Origin: Dendrocalamus latiflorus
Taxonomy: Eukaryota > Streptophyta > Magnoliopsida > Poales > Poaceae
DNA length: 64,000 nucleotides
Assembly: GCA_017311315.1 (NCBI GenBank)
Contig: CM029654.1
Span: 12,459,448 to 12,523,447, forward strand
Reading direction: 5' to 3'
The position numbers and the translations under genes are program-made. The notes under the pieces are model-generated. The model saw only the letters and a program-made list of their open reading frames with translations. It had not been told where the DNA came from and made no database searches. Below, one piece after another: positions 1-12,314 of this stretch (within the stretch, counting starts at the first letter, position 1; every line of letters begins with the position of its first letter).

Positions 1-1409
1 GTTGTTTTTTTTAGGGGGCTGCAATTTTAGTTAATTGAGAGTGCAATTTGAGGTGACTGAAACATAAAAAATTTCAGTCGCCTGTGCAATAGTAAAACTG
101 TTTAGATTTATATTGCGGAACGAAGGGAGAAGGGAGTATTTTTTTAGAGTAGTAGAAATTCGATTTTTTGTTGGGTGGGCACTTGAATGCGTGGGCCGGG
201 GCACTGGAGGGTGGTAGGATGACTAGCTTGCATGGGATCGCTGTTGTTTACTTAATTCTTTCACTTTTCCACTCGAGCTAGGCATGAAACGTCGTATACA
301 TGCCCTTTTTGCCCTAATTTTAGTGCATGCTTTGTGTGTGTGGTCAATCTGGTGGAGCAGAGCTTAATTATCGATCATTGATATTGCGCTTCAATTTACT
401 CGCTTATATTGCCCTCTACGACGTAACACTAGCTAAGCAACGTTTACGTTAAGCAACAACCGATAGATAGAAGAAAAAAAACAGAAAACAATTTAGACAG
501 TTTATGTCTTGATTCAATATAGCCTAGCTATAGGCCCCGCAAAACCACAACTAATCACTTTTTTGGCTTTCATTTCTATTTATGCTTTGAATGTAGATAG
601 CCTTTTTTTTGTTCAAATTAAAGAGAGAACTCGCTTACAGTGCAATTGTAATTTACAATAACTAATAGTAAAAAAAATATGGCAATATATATTTTCTCAT
701 TGGTTGGAAGTCACGAGGTCTGTTTATTACTTGCGATCTAATTACAAAGAGCGTATATTCAAAAAAATAATTGCGAAAAGTACGTAGAAATAAAAGCCAT
801 ATGCAAAGCTATATAGCTAGTAGGAGACATACAATCAATTGGCGATAAACCTAGCAGTCAAATGCTTGTAATAGTACTATCGTACTATATTGAATAGTAT
901 ATATATTTCAATGTGACATTCTTGCACGCTATTATTTATCATAAATGCCGTGTATCTTTCTTCAGAGCGTAGTATTAACTGGTCTTCTGCAACAAATGTC
1001 CCTCTTAATTTCCTCGGATCGTACTCTCTCAGTCTCTCTCGTAATTAATTGGAAACCAATTAATGATCAATGCCATCTATTCTTGCTAATAACGCCTTTG
1101 GAAGCAAACACTTCATTATGTCATTATGTGCTTGTGATCATGTGGAGATCCATATCCATGAAACCTCCATAGTACTCCAGTACAAGGTGGTCCATGGCAC
1201 AGTTCATCTCAAGATTAAAGGTGCCCATCAGGACCATGCAATGATGCAGTTGATGCATCTTGTTCATACATCATAACTCCTCGTGACACTGCAGATAGCT
1301 AGGGTGGTCAAGAACTGCAAGAACATAGTACACCCCATGTCCTTGATTTGTGGATCCTTGCTCGCTCCGGCCTTTAATGCAGTACTTTGTGGTTTTATGT
1401 GGGCTGCAG
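1..1409. other. AT-rich intergenic DNA, no gene seen
   Basis: The stretch is AT-rich with poly-T and poly-A runs. I looked here for the missing 5' exons of the cyclin that starts at 1410, in particular the conserved segment around Asn-Tyr-Leu-Asp-Arg-Phe, and did not find them. The short open frames have no recognisable content. Confidence 0.5.
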
Positions 1410-2492
1410 GGACATGGATGGGCGATGCAGCTGCTTGCAGTCACCTGCCTCTCCCTGGCTGCCAAGCTGGAGGAAACCCTAGTGCCATCCATCCTGGACC
1501 TGCAGGCAATTTCAATCAACCGCGCAAATTGCGTCGATATTTCAATATATATCGTAATTAATCTTAGAGTGGTGCTTCTACGCTCCCTCGGGAGAAAACT
1601 GCACAGATCTTTTTTTAAAAAAAAACTTCTTAATTTATTGATTGGTCCAGTACCCCAATTCAAACTTTACTTTGTAGGATCTGTCAGTTTTCTTTCCCAG
1701 CGGCGGGGTGTCCTTGAGGTACTTCGATTCCCTTGCAAAACAAGCTCTAACCATAAGCAGTGCGTGTGCGTTGCACATTGACAGGTAGAGGGCACAAGAT
1801 ACATATTCGAGTCGCGAACAATTTGTCGGATGGAGCTTCTAGTCCTGAACGCACTCGACTGGAGGCTCCGATCGATCACGCCCTTCACGTTCATGTACTT
1901 CTTCGCATACAAGGTCGATTCGACGGGAAAGCACACGAGAGACCTCATTGACCGAGCCACTCAAGTAACATTAGCTGCAATGCATGGTACTGCACTATAC
2001 ACACACACCCTACAGCTACATCAACAATGCGCTACATGTTGTTTCATTGTAAATTAAGCTACAAAAGTAAACGCCACAGATATCGAGTTCTTGGATCACT
2101 GCCCATCGTCGATCGCGGCAGCAGCAGTGCTATGCGCCTCCAGTGAGATCAGGTCACTTGCATCCACTGATCCTGGGGCTGTGGCTAGTTGGTGCATTGG
2201 CCTTGATGAGGTATATACGTTTGCAGAGGTTTCAGTTTCAGTCAGGAGGCTCATGAGTTCATGACTAGCTGGGCATGTAGTGCACTGATAACGTTGTCTC
2301 TTGTTCTTGTAGGGAGCTATCAGCAAGTGCTATCAGCTAATGCATCAATTGATGGTTGGCAATGTACAGAGAGAGTCAACAGCGACAACGATGGCGACGA
2401 CGACAATGATGAGCTCAGAGGAGGTTGTGTCATCTAATTCCTCTTCATCTCCTCCCCCATCAAAGAGGAGGAAGCGGTCGCCAGACACATGA
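1410..2492 (+). CDS. D-type cyclin, CYCD1-like, 3' four exons (partial)
   Basis: D-type cyclins bind CDKA and phosphorylate retinoblastoma-related protein to license G1/S entry in the nucleus. Four exons join in frame: 1410-1505, 1785-1986, 2080-2210 and 2313-2492 (609 nt, 202 aa plus TGA). The first encodes the cyclin-box helix with LSLAAKLEET and VPSILDLQ. The second starts VEGTRYIFESRT and contains MELLVLNALDWRLRSITPF. The third contains EFLDHCPSSIAAAAVLCA (cyclin C-terminal fold). The last ends in a Ser/Pro-rich tail and the basic PPSKRRKRS, a likely nuclear signal. Wording of the middle exons fits the CYCD1 subgroup best (family knowledge). Intron 1 (1506-1784) has donor CAG/gcaatt, a GC-AG intron; the others are GT-AG. 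The upstream exons carrying LxCxE and the start of the cyclin box are not within 1-1409, so this is either a gene with a very long intron running off the window or a 5'-truncated copy. Confidence 0.85.
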
Positions 2493-3596
2493 CAGAAGTT
2501 GAGGCCATGGTTAATTCTCAGTGGATAGTGTTATTCACATGTGGTTTTGAGATTATTCGGCTTATAGGAGTCCTAGTTTATTTAACAGGGTTTATCCTCT
2601 CTTTTTTTGTTATCCTGTTCATGTATTTTCCCCATTTCCACCCTTCTTTAAGTTCTTTTACACCTTGAGGTGGGGGCTCTTGCAGATAGCCCTACTGATA
2701 GTGTCATGATGCAGCAGCTGCAGATTCATCACTGCCAGTCTGTGAGGAGAAATGAGAGAGAGAGATCTGTGCTTGTCCTTGTTGGCTTGTAGAAATATAT
2801 ATGTTGGGGAGGGCCTACTGTCATTCAGGGAGTACATGGTTTGTTGAGAGCATGAGGCGTTTGGAAAGGACACTGAAGTGAGCTAAAAATGAGCTGGTTA
2901 TGCATAAAGTCAGGGCTAGTCAGATTAGTAGGCCTCTTACTCCCGGCCAAGATCTGTTCACGTTCATGAGGGAGAGTTTTGTTTTGTTCTTGAGTGATGT
3001 GACTTTATTTTCCTTGTTGCTTCGAGTGAGTCCAAAGGGGGCCATGATGCTAATGGGAGGGCACATGCCCTAGTCAGTGTGAGCTCTGGGGTGAAATATT
3101 TTTTGTCCATCTCCAGGTTCATTGTGTCCGAGCATGGTCAGGCCTTTGGGGACCTTGCCATTTGTTCTCATCTGTATTAATTATTCTCATTAATAAGAAT
3201 GGTGCATGTTAATTAATTTGTTTCAGAAGTGTCCGTAGCGAGGTATTGTCATTGAAAGTTCTACAGTTGAAATTTCCTTGAAATACGTAAGGGCTAGCTG
3301 ACTCACGTGAGCAATTGTGCGCCTGCATATTATAATATAATTATCTTTGATATACAATATTTATGCCTATAATTAAAAATAAAATTATATTTATTATAAA
3401 ACTCTAATATCTATATATGATCAGTTTGCACTATTATAATTTGACCTTAACAAAATAAATAACGCATATATTCTCTTTTTCTATCAATTAATGTGAGAAT
3501 TTCTAAGATTTTTTTATTAGAATTATTGTAGAATTTTCTTTCACTCAAAAGTAATGTGATGTTTTGAATATCACCAATTGTTCACATTAAAATAAA
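2493..3596. other. Cyclin 3' flank and intergenic DNA
   Basis: The first few hundred bases are likely the 3' UTR of the cyclin. The remainder is AT-rich with no recognisable gene or repeat ends. Confidence 0.4.
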
Positions 3597-3602
3597 CAGG
3601 TT

Positions 3603-5375
3603 CTGTGACACCGAAAGATCCCAAATTTAGATTTATACCACCGAGCTTCACAGGTGTATTTTCATACCACCGAAAGACCTCTCCGTTCAGTTTTTTACTA
3701 CTCCGGCGTGTGCTGTTAATGCTTTATCCCGTTTTCTTTTTTTCCGCCAAAAAATAGTAGGTGAAATACCAACAATACCCTTCCCTGTAATGGCCGAGCA
3801 CGACCACTTCTATCGAGCCAAAGCCAGAGTCGGGGCCTCATCCATCTCCGTTCATGTCCTGGTTCCCATCAGCGCCGAGCTGCTGCATTCGCGTCCTCGC
3901 CGTACACTTAGCAAACTGGAGGCTTAGGAGCTAGCTAAGCTTCCCCGGGCAGCACAAGCGATGGCTCTGTTGCTTCCATGGCAGGTGCTAGCCCTGGACG
4001 TCACCTCACATACTTATGTCTTCTAATTGAGACCTCAAAAAGATCAATTACAGCTCGAAACTCTTACAATTTCTTCCCAATTGCACCATACGACACCGAT
4101 TTCCCCTCCACGGCCTTTCTCACGTCTCCCCTGCAGCCCGCCATGGCCACGGGGGGTCGCGCCTGCAGCAAAACCGCGCGTACTAGTGGGGACCAAAACA
4201 GAGGAGGAGGAGGAGGATGGCAACCACCACGGTAGCGCCGTCGAGGACCGCGCTGGAGCCGGTAGGGGGAGACCGTGCAAGAAGCTGGGGAGAAGAGAAC
4301 GCGCTGAAGCTTGGCGGCGCAGCGCAGGGGAGACGGCCGCGGGTCCCCGGAGAGCACCAGAGTAGGGACACCCCGACCAGCGTGGCGGATCCGCGGTGGC
4401 GGCGCGCCGAGACCATCTAGTGTTTCGGCTTGCTTTCTCTGCTCACTTCCTTCGTCTCCTCGGTGAACAGAGCAGATGCTCATGGAGGTTGCAAGCTACA
4501 AGAGGAAGGGCAATATGGTCAGGCCCGTTGACGAGGGCGTGCCAGCTGAGCGACGGCACAGGGCCCCCAAATTGGTGGGGCCCCCAAACCAATACGTATA
4601 CGTATTATGTACAGGCTACAGCCGGTCCCGGTCCTGACTCCTGCGGCTCCTGCCGATGCGCATGCCACATGGCGTGCCTGCTAGGGTTTCTTCAATTCTG
4701 CGGCCGCTGATGTGGTGACGAACTGACGACGGTGGTGCCGCTAGCATCAGTGGTTCATACGACGCCTTCGTCGCCGCGGCCGGCGCGTTCCCGTCCTTCG
4801 GCGACACGGGCGACGCAAGCGAGCGCAAGTCCTGGCGCAGACTTCCCAGGAGACCTCCGGTACGTACGTAACTAGCTAGAAAGTAGAAACTGTTTTCGCA
4901 CAATCGCACGTAGGAAATTAACGTATATATTGTGGTTGGACTTTGGAGTAGAGGCTGGTTAATTATGAAGATATAATTGGAGATTTCATTTCAAGAAATA
5001 CAAGATGTATGATGCTTTTTAGTAGAACATGAGGTCAGTACTATATTTTTTTGGTCTTAATATTTGATATATTTTCAAATCTTGTATGGAGTAATACATA
5101 TTGAAGTTACATCTTACATGATTGTGCGATAGTATGCCTTAGTTATATTAGACCAATATTTTTTAAAAATTGAGGGCCTCATTTTGCAATTCGCCCTGGG
5201 GCCCCAAATTTCTGGAGACGGCCCTGAATATGGTTATACTTGACGGCAGGAGTCTCTGATTGGAAGGCGCGGTAAAAAATGGGACGAAGGGTTTTTTCGG
5301 TGATATTTACTTTGGAAGTTCGGTGACATAAATCTAAACTCAGGATTTTTCGACATTATATAACCATTTTTTTTT
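3603..5375. mobile_element. Inverted-repeat-bounded element with GC-rich cargo (Pack-MULE-like)
   Basis: The left end (about 3603-3690) and the reverse complement of the right end (about 5300-5375) align: both contain a CCGAAA box, then TTTAGATTTAT, then CACCGA(G/A)CTTC. Between these arms lies a block from about 3830 to 4860 that is far more GC-rich than its surroundings, resembling captured exon sequence, although no conserved protein is recognisable. The arrangement fits a Mutator-type element carrying gene fragments. I could not define a target-site duplication, so the superfamily is inferred. Confidence 0.45.
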
Positions 5376-7029
5376 TGTAGTTTTATATGGTTAGTTTAAC
5401 AAGTGTTGAATGGACTCCTATTTGAATCTCTAAATGCCAGATGAGTAGCTTAAATGTCATCTTTGCATTTTTCGCATGACAATATGTCGTCTTGCATGTG
5501 AAACTCACGTCAAACTTGCAAATAACGAAATGGAAAGAAGCCGACAAAATAATATAGTTTTCATACTAGAGAGAAAGTAGTTTGCCATACACCGTAGGAG
5601 TCCTACGTACTAGTAGCACTCGGCACACAAAGGTATCTGTTGCCTAAAAACCATGCAATTGCACAGTAAATCTTTTTCCGGCACTAATTAACGAATTCCG
5701 TACGGCCAGCTCAATTAGACATTCTTCAACATTTTCGCTCTATTTGCAGTGGTCAGTATTATTTGCCTCTTGTAAGATTGTGAGTAACCCCAAGCAAGAA
5801 ACATGGCTTGTCTGTCACATCTCTTGTGCCATGTTTTCAGCTCTTATCGTGCTTGCAACAATGGAGGAAGCAGCAACAAACTACCAAGCTGGTGTGACAT
5901 GACATGACTCAAGGCAGGGAGTCATGAGACCACAGTATTAGCATAGCATGTTACTGCAGGGCATGCATGGCCTGCATTGCATACTGTCCTAATGGACACA
6001 AACAAGGTCATGGCCATGGAAGCACCATACAACAGAGATTCGGGATTGCAATCTCTTTTGGGCAGGTGCAGTGAACACACATACAGCACTAATCTGTTTC
6101 CGTCTTGCTCTGATTTGATGTTTACATGGCGATCGATGTCGTATCCTTAACACCCCATACTTAACAAATAGGGTTATCAATAGCTTTATTTTGCACACTA
6201 TAGCAACACTACGATGATCTCTCTCAACTAAACATTAAACATGCATGACTCAGCACAGCAGTGGCAAACTGGTTCTTTGCACAGGGATCAAACAACAGGA
6301 TTTCTGATTTCAAGAAAAAAAAACAACAGGATTTCAACAGGAGTTTATGATCTTGGACAAAAAAAATGAAGAAGAAAATCTTTAGGAAAGGTCAAATTAG
6401 AGGAGACTTTACATGCTTTTGGGGAGGGGAAAACATCTTTCCTCTTGGGTGACACGTGCCATGAAACAGATAGCCCTTATCAGGAAAACAAGGACACTAT
6501 GCCATCAACTTATATACCCAACCTTAACTATTTGACACAAACACTTCACTTTACTGGTATGCAACGTTGCACTTATTTCCTCTCACAAATCTTACACGAA
6601 TGGATGAACCTTTTGGAATCCTTATAGCCCCAGAAGCCAAGGAGAAAAGAACTAGTCAGTCAGTGGTGTTTGAGATTCAGAGATTGCAAAAGGAGGTGGT
6701 CGTGCACCAAGATTAAGCACGGACTGACCTTTCTCTTTGGTCCTACGTCCACCATGCCACTTTAAAGCTTAACCAAGTTCAGGTCGCTTGTGAGAAGCGT
6801 CAGGCTGCCAGCCACGAAATGGAGAAGCTGTAGCACTGCTGGTGGTGCCGTCGTGGTGGTGGTGGCCGTGTAGGACCCCTGCTGGCCGGCCAGCCGGCCG
6901 TCGATGGGTCAAAAGTTAGACATGATGGCAGAATGTTTGGAGCGGGGCGATGTTCTCTTTTGCCCGCGTGGGAGCGCCGGTGCCCCATTTTTCTGCAGCT
7001 TTGTGCAATTGTACAACCGCAACAGCAAT
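5376..7029. other. Intergenic DNA, nothing recognised
   Basis: No splice-compatible coding structure or clear repeat ends were seen. A GC-rich patch at about 6830-6990 contains interleaved GGCCGGCC-type palindromes and may be promoter-like or derived from a repeat, but I cannot assign it. Confidence 0.3.
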
Positions 7030-7800
7030 AGGTGACGGGTGAATAGTGCCACACAATAAATCTTCTTAAAAGTATTTTGAAACTCTTCACTTCAATAACC
7101 ACAAAGCTATGGAGATCAAAGCTGAAAGTCTAAATCAAAGCAACAATCTCAAAACACAACGGTTTGATCGATGAGCGGTTCGATCGGAACCTAGGAGCAG
7201 TATGACCGCTCTCCTATTCTCATAATAGAAAATCAGTCTGAATCCAAATCATTTTTCATGTAACTCCTAAAATCCATAGTCAAATAAGATTAAACTTTGC
7301 ACACACCTAGTTTACGGTCTCAGAAACCTATTCCATCTAAAGTCACTTCAATCTTTATCAAAATTCAGATATTTCTCAAGAATATGCAAAGTTGCACCAA
7401 GACTCGATATATAATTTACTCGTAGTTAGAGAATGGACAAGATAACTGTAGATGTACTCTCATATATCATAGTAACCTAAATTTCTCAAAGATTTGAAAC
7501 AAAAATTTGAGATCAAGAAACCTCAAGATTGAGCCAAACCAAGCAAAACCGGACAATACCAAAATCCTACAAGACTTAATGGCTATATGGATGGAATGTG
7601 ATCTTCATAAATCATTTTTATCACTTATACATCATTGGCACACAGTAAGATCAAGAAGTAAAGAGATGAGATCAAAATCAATAAGAACAAGTGCAAATCA
7701 ACCAAAATAAGGAGATTACACGAAAGATAAATAAAGTTGATGTATTGCTACTTGAGAATGAAAGTTTTATAGCCACTCCACCTAGAGGATAAGAGATCAA
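7030..7800 (-). mobile_element. Reverse copy of LTR-like repeat (arm of a large inverted repeat)
   Basis: This segment is, in pieces, the reverse complement of 9030-9835. Examples are the shared block AGTTTTATAGCCACTCCACC near 7762 (its complement near 9040), the AAGCAAAACCG block near 7540, and the GGGTGAATAGTG terminus at 7036 matched by CACTATTCACCCCCC near 9816. It therefore looks like a partial reverse insertion of the 3' part of the repeat that follows. Confidence 0.5.
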
Positions 7801-7879
7801 ACCGCAGTACTCACTCTTCTTGTCAAGCGGAGACAAAAGGGGAAATGAGCCATGTTGTTTTCTTAGTCTTGTTAAAGTA

Positions 7880-9835
7880 TGAAGGACTATGTGAGAATAC
7901 CCTAAATATTATTGTGATAAATCATTGTCAATTTAGAGAGTCGAAGTTTGAAAATACAATCTTTTGTGATTTTGTCAGACGATCCTTGGAGTGTTACTTT
8001 GCATGCATGCCGTGATGTGAGGACTCATTAATTGATGGTGCTATTGGCAATACTTAAACAATGCATGCGAGTTGTTGGATAGTGGTTGAACCACTCGGCT
8101 ATTTAGGTTTGACCGCATGAAGGGCAGCGGCCTGACCGCTAGAGCCATGTGGTCTGACCGGCCAGACTATTGATTTTGAGTCAAATTTTTTATTTTGTGT
8201 ATTTAAGTCACAGAATAGGTTTTGGTCATTTTTTCAGTGGATATATGTTGCATGAGCTATGTTACAGCTAATGTGGATCAAGTTATGAAGAACTTATGCC
8301 CAAAAATATTTTTTTTGTCTTTAGATGTGTAGAGATACTTAGAGTCAACAATGGTCAATGGCGATGATCGGGGCTAGACTCATGGAGAAGTTGAGGCCCA
8401 GAACGATCAAGGATACCTAGTGAGACAGTGAGCTCAAGCATGGCACGAGAAAGGCGGAAAATATTGAATGCGAGTTCGAACGGCGGGATAGCGCCATGTA
8501 GCTTACACAAGTCAAGTGAGCCGTGCTTCGATGGAACCAGAATGGGAGAGACTTGGCGGCACGTACCAAGCTAGTGGTGCACCTACACATAGCAAGTATA
8601 GCGATTGATTGCAATGGGAGATAAATACCATATCAAGAAAGGGTATTTTGGTAGTTTAATCAAAATATTGGAAACCATCTTGGATCAAAACCGCGGCGTA
8701 TGGACGATACATTGGAAAGCGGTTTAGGTCAAGGTGGAGCTGATTTGATCAAGGCGATTTAAGACTAAGGATTTAGCGGATGTACACTTATGCGCTTTGA
8801 AAAGCGTGCATAAGTGAATTTGTGAGAGTAAAACCCGTATATATAGGGTTAATAGGTTTCCCCATTGTAATAGCATATAGGATCCATTAAAGGGTGTAGG
8901 TGGCTGGTTGCCCACCTATAAAAGGAAGTGGGATGAAAACATGCAGGTTAACCATCCACCCCATCTCTTATGCTCTCTTATGTAGGTTTAGGGTTAGGAT
9001 TTGAGAGTAAGTATCTTAAGTGTTTTTTGTCCTCTAAGGTGGAGTGGCTATAAAACTTACCTTCTCAAGTAAGCTATACATTAATTTTTTTGTGCAATTC
9101 TTAAGTCCTTGTTTTTGATTGATGTGCTTGACTTTTTGTTGATTTTGATCTCTCTTCTTTTCTTTTTGTGATATTGTTACGCCAAGAACGTGTAAAAGAT
9201 GGAGATAATCCTTAGGAATACATCTTCACCCATCTAGGCATCTTGATAGCAAGATTCACAAGAAAACTCGGTTTTGCTTGACTTTGGTCTCTTTGGTCCA
9301 TCTCTTGATACGATGGTTATTGGCTTGGTTTTTGTGATGATCTAACTTTCTGTGACGTGTGAGAACGTATCTAGACCCTTCTTAGCCATCATTTACCCAC
9401 GATCAAGTTGTATTCACCGTTTAGGTTTTGGCTTGGTTTTAATGCACCTCTCCTTCAAACTGAAAAATATCTTAACTTTAGCCATATTTTTCATGACATT
9501 TGTTCGAATATGTTCACAATCTCCTAGAGAAAATCTCTGCAAAATTTCATATCATTTGGATCTACGGATCAAAAGTTCTCTCGATTTTAGTTTTTGAATT
9601 CTGATTAAAAATACTATTTATTTACCTGATTTGACTGTAGCAGCAGTCAGACCGCCATTTCTATACCGGTTAGACCACTGGAAAGTGGTTGATTCAAAGT
9701 TTTGTGTTCTTGAGCCATTTGTCTTGAGTTTTTGGATTAAAACTCTATTTTCTGTAACTTTGTAATTGTATGAAAATAGAATCTTAAATACTTAGGGGGA
9801 AATTTGAGTTGACACTATTCACCCCCCATTTGTTG
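7880..9835 (+). mobile_element. LTR-retrotransposon remnant (solo-LTR-like)
   Basis: The stretch contains repeated GGTCTGACCG-type motifs, a TATA-like CTATAAAAG near 8917 followed by a leader-like segment, and a terminus CACTATTCACCCCCC; all are common in grass LTRs. The part at 8220-8490 is shared with 61740-62010 (for example GAAGAACTTATG and GAGGCC(C/T)A(G/A)AA blocks), and the general layout recurs at 39050-41400. No gag or pol coding is present. The family name is not assigned. Confidence 0.5.
8917..8925 (+). promoter_or_regulatory. TATA-like box in LTR
   Basis: CTATAAAAG lies in the repeat remnant, followed by a pyrimidine-rich leader. It is the probable LTR core promoter, inferred from position and motif only. 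Confidence 0.35.
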
Positions 9836-10207
9836 CCATTCGGTCCAACAAAGTATATTCTGCCCATATTTTCAGAATAGCTTTAGCTTTTTGATAAATT
9901 GGTTGATTTATAAAACTCAATAAATTATGTGTATGGTCTTGCAGTTTATATACCTTTGACGACCACGCCTTGAACAGAAAGAAAGATAAAAAAAGATGAA
10001 AGAAAGGCCGCTTGCCCTTGTGAGGCAGCTCAACCAGCTCTTTATCATTAGAAATTTAATTAGTACAGCAACCACCTAGCCACGTCCATCCATGCATCCA
10101 GTAGACCACCGTCGTGTGTACGATCAGACGAGCTCTACGGTGATGCGCATATCACTATCAAGGCATATCAAGCATTGCTCGATGCTGTAGTAAGAACATA
10201 ATAATAC

Positions 10208-10444
10208 GGGTCTGTTCTTTTTTGCTGAAACTTGTGGTTTTTGGTTATGGGTTGTGACTTTTAGGCTGTTCATGTGAGAGATGACAGAGTAACAAAAACT
10301 CACGTGCGGTTTTTGCCGATATAAATGAAGTCAGTACAGTACTATAATTAACTAGTAGACTCTATCTTGAAAAGATATTCAGTTTAAAAGCTAGTTATTG
10401 TAGAAAAGCCAAAAAACAGCTTTTAAAAGCCAAAAAACATGCCC
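10208..10444 (+). mobile_element. MITE family B copy
   Basis: This is an AT-rich element of about 240 bp with ends GGGTCTGTTC and ACATGCCC. It shares a core with other copies: AAATGAAGTCAGTACAGTA, CTATAATTAACTAGTAGA and a TTTAAAAGC motif. Other copies are at 12630, 15511, 22466 (reverse) and 60761 (reverse). The flanks TAC and TAT suggest a 3-bp TSD, as in Tourist/Harbinger MITEs. Confidence 0.7.
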
Positions 10445-10499
10445 TATATATGTTGCAGATGCAGCCTCCATCTCAATCATCAAAGCACCAAGAATGCAT

Positions 10500-10740
10500 C
10501 AAGAAATGTGGGTAGTTTTTTTCAGCTGCGACTTATAGTTTTTGATTCTATCGTAAATGTTTATATGAATAAATCAAATGCCGATAAGACACTTCAAAAA
10601 AAACTGTCCCAATAAGTTATTTCAAACAAACTGTCTCGATAAGCCACTTCGAAACGATGGTTAGAAGCTATGTCGTTTGTTTGTTTATTTGAGAGAAGAC
10701 GTAAACTATAAGCTAAAAAAAACTCGACAACAAACCCTAC
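10500..10740 (+). repeat. MITE family C-like repeat
   Basis: The segment contains ATAAGCCACTTCGAAACG and TATAAGCTAAAAA motifs that recur in degenerate form near 13270-13440, 13610-13770 and 53500-53690. Ends and TSD were not resolved. Confidence 0.4.
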
Positions 10741-10744
10741 AGTT

Positions 10745-12008
10745 GCTGCTGCCTTTCGGTCAGCCTTATCTCGCTTTCTTCAGTTACCTGCGTGCCACGA
10801 AAGAAAGAGCTAGCCTGGACATGGCCGTGGCCTTGTGGGGCAAAAGAGGAGATAAAGAGAGAATAGCTTTCCCTGAACGATCAAAAGAAACGTAGGATCG
10901 ATGGGGACTAGCACTAGCTCTTACGTTGCAGAAAAAGAACCAGAAATTCAGAGTGAGCAGTAATGATGATCTACGGTCTACCGTCTACGTTTGTCTCCCG
11001 CCGATCGATCAGAGCCGACGTGAACGTCCGATGAGTGGAGAACCGTCTTCGGGTCGCCGTGCGTCGATGCGAGATGTCTGCAAGATCTCAAGATTGTTGC
11101 AATGATGAGCTCAGCTCCTCCAATGTGGCTGCAGCCAGCTACAGGTTGCTGCAAGAAAGTACAGGACGACCAATCAGGGGCTTGACCTCCAGTCTGTCCA
11201 TAGTCCCATACACTGTCACACACACGCACTGTTGTGGCTGTGCATCTTGGGGTCTCAACTCTCAAGAGGCCATGCGTTAGCAGTTAACCAGATCCTGCCA
11301 TTCCATCCTGCCATCCATGTTCACTAGGCCGTGGTCCTGGGCCTCTGAAGAAAGGCTGTAATTGATGCACAGTTGCAGTGGGCAGACATTCCATTTTGAT
11401 GAACAGGAAATCAGGCTCACCTGTGCTGGTGCAAATCTGGGTTTGATGAACAGGAAGAGCAGTCTCTCCTCCTGTGCTGGATGCTGATGCCAAAGCTGGG
11501 TCTGATGCACAGGGTCAGCCACTTCCAAGATTTGCTAGATCTGCTAAAGGAAGAGACTGTGCTAACTGATTCTGTCCCTCTTAAGAAACAACACATGAAA
11601 AACATGATCTACACATGATTGGCATTCTTCTCTGATCCAGTATTGCCAGAAAAGTTTTGCTAGAAAAATCCCTAAAAAGATTACAGAACCAGTGCGTGCT
11701 CATATCCACGTTGATCAAATTTTATCTTTTATTTTATCTGAAGCTAACCGGTGGGTAGTACAACTGGTGTGGTGTCACGATACCGTCCATATAACTGTTG
11801 GCCCGTTTATGCCCATCCCACACACTGTTTTGGACAAAATGTAACAGTATACTGGGCCAACTAGACCTGACAGCCTGATAGTTATAAGGAAATCGTCATG
11901 TTTTCGCAAGAAACTACAAAATGGGCATCGTGGCTAAGCCCAGAAGTTATATAGGTTGTGGCCCTGTGGATTGGAGCCCAGAAGTTGCCCTGGTTGAAGT
12001 TTCTGAGA
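10745..12008. other. Intergenic DNA, no gene recognised
   Basis: There are several short open frames on both strands with no conserved motif. Around 11390-11520 the phrase TTGATGAACAGGAA and TCTGATGCACAGGGTCAG-like wording recurs, suggesting a weak internal duplication. Confidence 0.3.
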
Positions 12009-12017
12009 GAGCTCTTA

Positions 12018-12314
12018 CGAGAGAGCTTTGCTCGGTTGGTGAGACTGTAGGTGTGTAGGTCACTCGCTTGGGTTTGATTCCTGATTGTCTTATTATCTTT
12101 GAGGTACTGTTCATTTCAATAATACCGCTCTAGAGGAGGTATACATATGTGTATGTTTAGTGAGACAACGCGTGTCGCGTTCTAAAGACTGTTAAGCCTT
12201 TGATTAGATCCTAGTGTGTGTATAGAGCACGTACATATATATATGCGTGTGGTGTAAGTGGGTATGTATCGGTTATATACGTCTACTTTGTACAAAAAAA
12301 GAGAATACTCTTCT
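12018..12314 (+). mobile_element. tRNA-derived SINE
   Basis: Near the 5' end there is a box A-like GCTCGGTTGGTGAG and about 30 bases later a box B-like GGTTTGATTCC, the internal RNA polymerase III promoter of tRNA-derived SINEs. The 3' half has the GT/AC-rich wording (GTGTGTATAGAGC, GTAAGTGGGTATGTA) and an A-rich tail near 12293-12303 seen in grass SINEs. GAGCTCTTA occurs at 12009-12017 and again at 12315-12323, a likely target-site duplication. Confidence 0.6.
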
